DNA of 64,000 bases, from NCBI RefSeq assembly GCF_905147365.1, contig NC_056416.1, positions 7,646,001-7,710,000 on the forward strand, given 5' to 3'. Source of the stretch: Aricia agestis. Taxonomy: Eukaryota; Arthropoda; Insecta; Lepidoptera; Lycaenidae. The position numbers and the translations under genes are program-made. Shown one piece after another: positions 56,301-64,000 of the stretch; position 1 is the stretch's first letter; every line of letters begins with the position of its first letter. The notes under the pieces are model-generated. The model was not told the DNA's origin, ran no database searches, and saw only the letters and a list, made by a program, of their open reading frames with translations.

Positions 56301-59300
56301 ACAGATGATAGTAGACTAGCTCAAAACAATATAACTATAACGAAAGAACTAGACACAAAAGAAAATATATCAAATGAAGAAGAAATAAAAATTTGTGTTC
56401 CTCCTCGAAGAAAAAAACTTAACTCATCCAATAAAGTCGTAGAAAAGACGCAGACAAAATTAAATATCGAAAATGTGGAGTATCCAGACCACCTCAACCC
56501 GTTTTCAGAAGACGAAGACGAGGTAATATTTTCTGATATTGTAATTTTTAATATTAAGAGCGGGCTGTCAAATTTTGCTGTTTTCTAATAAGTATTACGA
56601 TCCCAGAAGACGATTGACTCAAATGAAATTGAGATTTATTTAATCATAGTATATTTATTTGATATTTAGCTAACGGAAAACACAATTCACTTATTTTGAC
56701 GCAATAGTTTTATTTTTCGAAATTATGAATATTTCTGGGCTTTTCAAAAAATATCTGTAACACTTATTGAGTTACTATCATTAAATAACTTGCACTACTA
56801 CAATCACACACTTTATAAAATAATAGCTAAAGGAAATATTAGTAGTGTATTCAATTTTTAAGTAATCATCAAAAACATTTTTAGGACTTACGACCTTCAC
56901 TTTCGTGCTATAATGTGGGAACCGTTGTTTCGCGATATTGTTCACTATTAGCTGCAGTGTAAAGCACATTGCCCGAGACCACGATTCATGGAATCATTGT
57001 ATTACGATTGGAGGATAGCGTTGTGTGTAGGCGGGGCTAGCGTTTTGACCGTAGGCTCTTAAGTCATCTTTTAGAAATAACGAGAAAATAGTTTTAAATA
57101 TCCTTTTTTTATATCTTAAATGTCTCATTTAGAACGAAGAATCGGAAAAGCCAGTCAAAACAAGCACAAATCCTTTTGGAAGTAGTGATGAGGAAGAAGA
57201 GACAATTTCACAAAGTGTGCAGAACCATCCAAATAACAATGCAACATCAGAAAATGCAACTTCAACACCTGTGTAAGTCACCAACACTATTTAAAGTGCT
57301 TTACCATAAATTAACTGTTTCCTTAATATTAACAGTTTTAATAACTTTCGAGTTCCGACATATTTCAGTAAATATTTTATCGATTAGTAAAGACAACAAT
57401 ATTTTTACAGCAAACGTCTAATAAAAGCTTATAATCCCTTTTGGTCTGACGGAGAAGAGCCATCGTCTGATGAAGAAACCACTACAAAATGGTAATTTAT
57501 ACTCATCTTATAACTTATAATAAGAATAATTCTATAGTCTCAATACTAAAAAAAAAATTAGATTGAGCATAATCTTATCCAAAGCTTCACGGACACATTA
57601 TAAATGTGACGCCCCACAGTGGCGAAAATTCCGAAAAACATGGCAAAAACCTAAATTCTATTAATTTGTTATGAGAACGTTTAAACTAATAAGAATAAAT
57701 AGTTTATAGCTCAACGTGATCAGTTTTCTGGGCAAGGCAATCGATTATTCAAATAATATTAAAAAAAAACGTGATGAATTAAGTATTTCAGTAATCTAAA
57801 TGACAACATATTTTAGGCCATGGTTATTTTCTGTTATGTAAATAATCGAAAGCCACGCTTTTGTCAAAAATTTTAAATTTGCACGTCTTATCTTAACAAA
57901 AAAAAATTAAATATGGCCTATAGCCTTTTTCTATAACTGGGCTATCTAAAACTGAAAGAATTTTTCAAATCGGACCAGTAGTTCCTGAGATTAGCGCGTT
58001 TAAATAAGCCCATTCAAATAATTTTCCCCGTTTTCCCCACATTTTCCTCTATTTCTTCGCTCCTATTAGTTTTAGCGTAATAAAATATAGCCCATAGCCT
58101 TTCTCAATAACTGGGCTATCTAACACTGAAAGAATTTTTCAAATCGGACCAGTAGTTCCTGAGATTAGCGCGTTCAAATAAGCCCTTTCAAATAATTTCC
58201 CCCTGTTTTCTCCACATTTTCCTCTATTTCTTTGCTCCTATTAGTCTTAGCGTGATAAAATATAGCCTAATGCCTTCCTCGATAAATGGACTATCTAACT
58301 CTGAAAAAACATTTCAAATCAAACCAATAGTTTCTGAGATTTGTACGTTCAAACAAACAAACTAACTAACTAACAAACTCTTCCGCTTTATAATATTATA
58401 TAGATTATTTTGTTTTAGTGTATCGTTTGGTCGCATTCAAAATTACCTTGGTTTAGCGAACAGATGTATAACGCTTTTATTATGACCATTTTCAATGATG
58501 GATATGGCAAGAAATTATACTTTTATACAATGAACGTAATATTTAATAGTAAATTAGACACTACGACATTTGCAACCCTAAAAAAAAATAGGTGTCATAA
58601 ATCATACTTTCTAGGCAAACTTAATTATATATCTTACCTCCAGGAATGGAATCCACAGCAGATATTAACAGGATTTGTAGGAAAATACCAAAAAACAATA
58701 ATTTTACTTCAAGTTGAAAAAACACAAAACGCATCCGCCCTTCGACTAGTCAAACTTTGGATCGAGTTTTAACAAGCTAGGGGTAGGGATGTTGGTCGAC
58801 TCCAACGTAGATAGATAGCCCGGTCTATTGTCTTGAGTCGCACAAAAAAAGAAACTGGTTTCGGATTACTTTTAGATTTTTAGTTTTTGCCATGTTTTTC
58901 GGTATTTTCGCCACTGTGCGCCCTTAGGAATATGTTTTTGCGTCATTTCCAAAAGCAAAAAAATATTCCATAGCTCTATTTCCTATCTTGTGCAAAACAA
59001 CATGTCTACATTATCAATAACTAAATACATACGTACAACTTCCATATGTACATTATTATTCTATTCATACTTATATTATGACTTCAAAAGTGTGTGTGTC
59101 TGTCTTTAACTCTTTACCTCTCTACGCCTAAGACCTTAAACCGTTTTTGATAAAATTTAGTAATTTGGGTCCCAGGCTATCCCTTACATAGGATCGTTTA
59201 ACGTTTTTATCTTGAAATCATGTACTGTCCCTGCGCGTTAAACGAATTTAGACGCAACGAAATTGCGGGCAAAATCTAGTACGACTTTGAATTCTATTCG

Positions 59301-62300
59301 TTCCCCAGTTGATGTTGAGAAAACGTGATGTTTATACAATAGGTTTGTGTAATGACGTCGCTCTGAACGTCCATCACGAGAACAAACGCATGATATCTTC
59401 AACTTTCACAAGGCGAATCGCTAATGAAAATATTTAGCACAATACGCTACGGCGCGGAAAGGAATACGGTGTGGGGGGTTTTTTTATCTCATTGCACGTC
59501 TTATAGGCTTGGATTGGGTTCCGGGAATAAATATTATGCAGGCATTTACAGAAAGGCGAAATCGGAAATGCCAATAACATAAATTACCAAAACCCCGGCC
59601 CGGGGCATTTTATGTAAGTATATTATGTCGATAACGCAGAAAGTTTGGCAACCGGTGGTAGGCAACACGTAGGATGTTCTGAAAATATTTGATCAGAAAT
59701 CAGAAATAAAACATATTATTTATTTAAAGTGCCCAGATGTTTACCCATCTATATGCAGGAATGATAAAATTAAAATAGATCCGCAATTTAGTTGGTCATT
59801 ATGTGGAACACCATTTCCGCTTTTAACAAATCTGTGATTTACCGCAATCGACAATGACAATAGTAGTGTAACTTCGACCGATTTTTTACTTACCAACAAG
59901 GTCGTTTAAATTCTAAAGGCCTTTTATTGTTTTTATTAAATATTTAAGTGTCACTACTTACTTTGATCCGGTAACCTTTACCTAATGACCAATGTTTTGT
60001 GAAGGGACAGTAGTTACATTTGCAGATGGCAAAGTAGGTTATCTATGAAATTTGTTTGTTTCATCTGTAAGCAATTTACTTGGGCTTGTAACTACGCACT
60101 TCGGCGCAATACATAATTCTTGAATCTTATTTTCGTAATATGGCCGAAAGATGGTGCACGGAGTTGAAGGGCGTTTAGTGTCGGTTTCATTGAAATAACA
60201 CAGGTGTCATTTTAGGTATCAGTAGGTACTTCTCATATTGTACGGTCATCGACAAACCCGACAGTAGATCCAAAAGTGTACCTAGTATAGTTCTTGCAAT
60301 CTACGAGTGCGCAGCGCCCTTAGTTGTGTGAGTGACCATATCTATACACGCATACATGGCTCGCTCGCTACTGACTGCTCCGTCAGGTACGCACACTAAC
60401 GAAAATTTCTATTCACAATTACAACTACAAATAAAGGCTACGCGCGCTCGTAGATTGCAAGAACTGTACCTACTATTAAAAAAAATCAATACAATAAAAT
60501 CTACACCGGCTCGCACTACGGACTATATGGTTGCCTTACCCATACCTACAGCAAACCAAATTTGCTATCTCACGATAATATCGATTTCGTAGGAATAACA
60601 TATTTGCGATTATGAAACACACATGTAAAAAAATAACTTTATTTAGCTCAAGTATGCACAAGTCTCCTCTAACGACGAGTACGCCGAACCTGCCCGGGGG
60701 CACGCCGCGCCGCCGCAAACCCCGCGCCCCCGCCCCGCCCCCCATCGCCGAGCGCCTCGACCTCCCCTCCACCTCCATGGACGACGTCGCCAGCATATCC
60801 TCGTACAGCTCACACAACTCCACCATACATTCTGATCAGGTAAAATATGCAGCAAAGCTCGGTCAAATAGCTAGTATTGTAGTAAAGTTATAGTGCCAGT
60901 GGCCTTAAAAATATTAAATTTTTATTATCTGTGACCACACTTCATCATGTACTATCAAAGAAGTAATAATTCATAGGCAGATGGCGAACCTAAGTAATTT
61001 GGTCGCGTTACCTCAAACTCATCCGACCGATCACAGCTAACATTGAATTGACATAAGCCGACCACATTTGGTTCAAAATGGTTGGTTGGAAATTCACGGA
61101 CCTACGTCATTACGTAGGTCCGTGAATTTCTTCGATGGTACCTATATTTGTTGTTTAGAAGTCATACGGCGGCCACACCCCGCGGCTGAAGAAGCGCGTG
61201 GCGCCGACGCCGCCGGACAGCCTGTCCACACTCTCTGGACTTGAAAGCCTGGACCGGAGCACGGATTCGCCAGCGCGACTCAGCACAGACGGTAAATATG
61301 CTTGTAGAATGTTCAGCATCTACTGCTGCCTTAGATCAAGGTGGTGCAGATTCAACGGTAAATATGCCTGAAGCCGTTTCCTGAATTTAGTAATGGTTGG
61401 CTGTAAACTTCCCAATAGTTTTTTTCTAGTGTACACTTGATGAAATGAATAATTCCTTCATTTGATTACCTTTTGCCATTGCCGCTGTAAAATACTGCCA
61501 GTTTGATGTTGAAAACCGCCGTGGCCCGTGACATTTTCTTGTGGTGGTACCCACAATTGGCGCCACATTCCTATGAATCCTGCACTGTCCTGCAGCATCC
61601 ATGCCTCAGATTCCCAATACATATTATAATATTAGGAATCTACATGACAGGCATCACAGGCGGTGTCTAGTGCAGAACCCACAGAAATAAATCAAGATAG
61701 AACGGCTAAACGGGTGGAGTACGCGTGTTTCAATCTTGCACAAGTGGGCAAGATTCGTTGAACGTTTATTCGGTCAGCGCGCACGTCTCGACTTGATTAC
61801 ACCGGAGCGGTTGTGCAAAAATGCCTCATTGTGCAGTGTCTAATAGTAAAAACAGAAGTACGAAAGTGAATCGGTCAAAAGGAGGTATTTCTTTCCACGG
61901 ATAAGTTATTTCTTCTAACTAAAAGCAAAGAAAAAATTGACACGCGCGATTCCTTAGCAATGCACGCGCGTTTGCAAATAAATCAAAATAGAACGGCGGT
62001 TCTATCTTGATTTATTTCTGTGGCAGAACCCATGTAGTCGCTGCTGTAAAGATCGTAGTGTGTGATGAAATAAATTATTTGATTTGGTTAGCAATATTTT
62101 TGTAATTTTTTTATTCATAGGTACGGTTCGGAAGAAAGGGCCAGCGCCGGGGCTCCCACTGCCCGAGCGACGAGAGGTAAAGCTAACACTGCCGCCCGAA
62201 GAACTACAGGTAAATGTTAAACTAGATGCAGGGCCCCCGCTACCACATTATGTGCAATGTGTGAAATGCACACGGGCGCCATCCTCTATGGGCGCCAAAT

Positions 62301-62750
62301 CCAAGGACCCCAAAATTTGCCTAAAGGGGCGCCAAAATCCTTTTTTTTTGCACACGGGCGCCAGTAGCCCTTACTGGGGCCCTGACTAGATGCATCGTAA
62401 GACTATAATATACTAAAATAAAAGTAAGGCAAAGAATTTCACACAAATGACAAGTTGAGATATTAGATGCCTGCAAGTTAATTTCGTCAAAATAAGTTTA
62501 TCGGGGTAACTGTACTTTTTTTTTACCTAATTCATCTACATATTATCCAGCAAAATCGACCTACTGATTACTGATGAATTGGACAGCCTTATTTCCAATA
62601 ATCGCGTCAGATTGAAAGATTGATTGATAAAGTGATGACAAATGATTACATTCCATAACCAGGTGCAGCTGGAGCTGCTGGAGACGCAGCAGCTGGGTCT
62701 GGAGCGGCAGGGCGTGCTACTGGAGCGCATGATCCGCGACAAGTGTGAGG
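53400..62750 (+). CDS. MICAL-like protein (CH-LIM-bMERB), 3' end off window
   Basis: Eleven exons: 53400-53551, 53675-53859, 54088-54149, 54279-54612, 55846-56522, 57133-57272, 57411-57491, 60647-60839, 61159-61291, 62121-62209 and 62663-62750. All have GT/AG borders and agreeing phases, for about 711 residues so far. A calponin-homology domain (about 4-108: LELWCKRLVKDCPDVHIDNM, SWRNGIAFCALVHHFRPDLI) is followed by a LIM domain (C146, C149, H167, C170, C173, C176, C195, C198). Then comes a long acidic/Asn-rich linker with three NPF motifs next to acidic residues (LNPFSEDEDE, TNPFGSSDEEEE, YNPFWSDGEE), a Pro-rich part, and the first helix of a bMERB domain (LELLETQQLGLERQGVLLER). MICAL-like proteins lack the monooxygenase domain of MICALs. 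They bind Rab8/10/13/35-type GTPases through bMERB and EHD proteins through NPF, acting in endosome recycling. The last donor (62751) has no partner exon before 64000. Confidence 0.92.
55103..55631. mobile_element. MITE with GACATCGGATTATATGCA ends
   Basis: TA|GACATCGGATTATATGCA and TGCATATAATCCGATGTC|TA. Interior contains TTTTGGCAATTTTTGG and TGCATATTTCGGCA repeats, no transposase. Lies in MICAL-like intron 4. Confidence 0.8.
57615..58918. mobile_element. Transib-like TIR element with 5-bp TSD
   Basis: TIRs of about 36 bp with one mismatch, starting CACAGTGGCGAAAAT and containing AAAAACATGGCAAAAAC. They are flanked by CGCCC at 57610-57614 and 58919-58923. CACAGTG ends with a GC-rich 5-bp TSD are what Transib elements make. 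A Helitron is nested at 57915-58408. The one longer frame (58464-58772, 102 aa) is not recognisable as transposase. Confidence 0.7.
57915..58408 (-). mobile_element. Helitron-like element with 175-bp minisatellite
   Basis: On the - strand the head TCTATATAATATTATAAAGC lies at about 58408. Three reversed copies of the 175-bp unit seen at 29555-30253 follow (TTTCAAATCGGACCAGTAGT at about 57970, 58140 and, diverged, 58315). Confidence 0.75.
59040..59281 (+). mobile_element. Degraded Helitron-like element
   Basis: CATACTTATATTATGACTTC head with GTGTCTGTCT, end GAAATTGCGGGCAAAATCTAG|T. Confidence 0.6.
59282..60646. other. Part of MICAL-like intron 7, unassigned
   Basis: No repeat family recognised. 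A frame at 60356-60592 begins MARSLLTAPSGTHTNENFYS after CGCATAC. It could be an alternative first exon for the GC-rich 3' half of the gene, but it has no convincing donor that joins in phase. Confidence 0.35.
61089..61130. repeat. Perfect 19-bp hairpin
   Basis: GAAATTCACGGACCTACGT, loop CATT, then the exact reverse complement. It ends 28 bp before MICAL-like exon 9 (61159) and overlaps the branch-point region. Confidence 0.85.
61680..62022 (+). mobile_element. P-superfamily-like non-autonomous element
   Basis: 8-bp TSD GCAGAACC at 61672-61679 and 62023-62030. Perfect terminal inverted repeats of 24 bp beginning CACAGAAATAAATCAAGAT. It retains a THAP-type first exon (61821-61904). An extra, diverged inner copy of the terminus (AAATAAATCAAAATAGAAC) adjoins the right end. 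Confidence 0.8.
61821..61904 (+). pseudogene. THAP-domain exon remnant
   Basis: ATG opens MPHCAVSNSKNRS ... KGGISFHG, then a stop. THAP zinc fingers start MP..C....C.N and have a SFH motif. Here the second Cys position appears to be Ser (AGT), and the frame stops just after SFHG, where a P-type first exon would splice. P-element transposases have exactly this N-terminal domain. Confidence 0.65.
62229..62384. mobile_element. 156-bp hAT-type MITE
   Basis: 8-bp TSD ACTAGATG at 62221-62228 and 62385-62392. Ends CAGGGCCCCCGCTACC and the reverse of CAGGGCCCCAGTAAGG. Several GGCGCC blocks and two copies of TGCACACGGGCGCC. Starts 20 bp after the donor of MICAL-like exon 10. Confidence 0.88.
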
Positions 62751-62879
62751 GTAAACACCGCACCACCTTACAGCTTATAGCACCGCCTCTTACAGCAGGC
62801 TTGGCATGACCAAAGTTGAAATGTTAATGATATATATTGACAGTTTTGGCTTTATAACTCGCTGCATGATGCCCGCAAC

Positions 62880-63072
62880 TCCGTTGTGCCAAAACTCGTT
62901 TTATCGCGCGCGAACCGTACATTTTTCCTGGACAAAAAGTATCCCTTGTCCTTTCCCGGGGCTCGAATTATCTCCATGCCCAACAGCAAAATCGGTTCAG
63001 CGGTTTGGACGTGAAGAGGTACAGACAGAGAGACAGACAGACACACTTTCGTATTTATAATATTAGTATGGA
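62880..63072 (-). mobile_element. Helitron head fragment
   Basis: Reversed A|TCCATACTAATATTATAAAT at 63072-63053, then a reversed GTCT tract and CGGTTCAGCGGTTTGGACGT. The CTAG end was not found. Confidence 0.6.
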
Positions 63073-63373
63073 TTGGATTACAAAAATTTTGGCCTAGTTA
63101 CTGTCATTTAAAACACATAACTAGGTCAATGAAAATCTATGACCAACCTGAATAGTGAATATATGCATCCAACGTAGGTGCGTATTTGTACGCCTAGGTG
63201 TGCATTTCTATAATTTTTTTTTTACTCGAAAGGACTCATTGTAGAGTTTTGGGAACAGATTAAAGGCCAAGTACGTGTTCCGTAGTACCGCAAGTTTTTG
63301 AATTTTTGTTTTACACCTCTAACAACATCATCTCAGTTACTTTCAAAGAAATTTGAACGAAAAGTTCCTTTAT

Positions 63374-64000
63374 ACGAGGGCTGCTATTTATGTATCCGGA
63401 ATTAAAAAAAGAAACAAACATATATCATTTAATATGGTTTTATTGCTTTTCAAAATATTCGCCGCGATGATCGACACACTTTTGCATACGCTGGAACCAA
63501 TTTTCATAGCACTTTTTCCATTCTGATTGAGGTATCTCCAAAACGTGCATTTTGAACGCATCAACAGCCTCTTCGCGGCTCGAAAAACGTTGACCACGTA
63601 ATTTGTTCTTCGCGTATAGAAATAAAAAGAAATCGTTAGGTGCCAAATCAGGGCTGTACGGCGGATGACCAGTCAATTCGATCTTTTGACCCTCCAAAAA
63701 CTGAGTTGTTTCAGCTGAGGTGTGACAGCTAGCATTGTCGTGATGTAATATGATTCTGCGTTGTCGGTTGTCCTTTCTTATTTCTTCAAAGACTTCTGGT
63801 AAACAAATGGTCGTATACCATTCAGAATTAACCGTTTTACGATTCTCTAATGGCACTGTAGCCACATGTCCATTAATTCCAAAAAAACAGGCGACCATTT
63901 GCTTCAAAGTACTTTTTGCACGAATAACTTTTGTTGGTTTCGGCTCATCTTGGAACACCCACACCGTTGACTGTTGTTTAGTTTCGGGGTCATATGCATA
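63374..64000 (-). mobile_element. mariner transposon, cut by the window edge
   Basis: Terminus TACGAGGGCTGCTATTTATG next to TA at about 63374, followed by the transposase on the - strand. Confidence 0.85.
63440..64000 (-). CDS. mariner transposase, N-terminus beyond the window
   Basis: An open frame enters from 64000 (YAYDPETKQQSTVWVFQ) and ends at a stop after EYFEKQ. It has ILHHDNASCHTS with the second catalytic Asp and YSPDLAPNDFFLF with the third; 34 residues lie between them, the D34D spacing of mariner. C-terminal WKKCYENWFQRMQKC is also typical. No stop or frameshift is visible, so the copy may be young. The first catalytic Asp and the HTH domains lie outside the window. Confidence 0.9.
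   Translation of the reverse strand, partial: YAYDPETKQQSTVWVFQDEPKPTKVIRAKSTLKQMVACFFGINGHVATVPLENRKTVNSEWYTTICLPEVFEEIRKDNRQRRIILHHDNASCHTSAETTQFLEGQKIELTGHPPYSPDLAPNDFFLFLYAKNKLRGQRFSSREEAVDAFKMHVLEIPQSEWKKCYENWFQRMQKCVDHRGEYFEKQ

Noticed and set aside
58464..58772. Transposase of the Transib-like element
   Set aside because: The 102-aa frame shows no catalytic-type motif or recognisable similarity, so I do not assign it.
60332..60592. Additional MICAL-like coding exon
   Set aside because: No acceptor and donor pair joins it in phase between exons 7 and 8, and exons 7 and 8 already join correctly.

Overview
This is a piece of an insect nuclear genome, most likely a moth or butterfly. The case for Lepidoptera is the repeat content: many short Helitron-type elements that open TC + TATACTAATATTATAAATG, carry a (GTCT)n microsatellite and end CTAG; a tRNA-derived SINE; and AT-rich DNA with small exons split by repeat-filled introns. 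The species cannot be named from the sequence.

Host genes, left to right. Malectin, an ER lectin with a single coding exon (5691-6488, +). A small secreted Thr/Ser-rich protein of unknown function (10812-11740, -). An AKAP10-type A-kinase anchor protein with two RGS domains and a C-terminal PKA-binding helix (18610-20365, +, 3 exons). A GPR143/OA1-type seven-helix receptor (32918-22390, -, 7 exons; all splice phases agree; 356 aa). A secreted low-complexity protein with a Gly/Ala hydrophobic segment and a duplicated Cys module (39041-37464, -). A MICAL-like protein with CH domain, LIM domain, NPF motifs and the start of the bMERB helix (53400-62750, +, 11 exons, running off the right edge). 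I also mark an orphan 3'-exon candidate at 7252-7314 (-) and an orphan promoter/first-exon candidate at 1130-1425.

The rest is mostly mobile DNA: Helitrons; a CR1/jockey-type LINE with a short non-autonomous partner that shares both its ends; a Tc1-like transposon split by that LINE (46463-52866); a mariner with an open transposase frame at the right edge; and a large set of terminal-inverted-repeat elements. For many of these I can read both target-site duplications (TSDs). Six are hAT-type with 8-bp TSDs. One is P-type with an 8-bp TSD and a relic THAP exon. One is Transib-type with a 5-bp TSD and CACAGTG ends. Several tiny foldbacks have TAA or TTA TSDs.

The window contains its own empty sites. 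Paralogous repeat copies (15.4-17.7 kb versus 24.6-27.6 kb; 10.0-10.7 kb versus 13.3-14.2 kb) carry different insertions, so a filled site in one copy can be compared with the unfilled site in the other. I found no unknown multi-gene system. The most unusual items are the Transib-like element, the THAP-bearing P-type element, the 49-73 bp foldbacks with TSDs and empty sites, the hexamer-repeat hairpin element, and the secreted protein with prion-like architecture.
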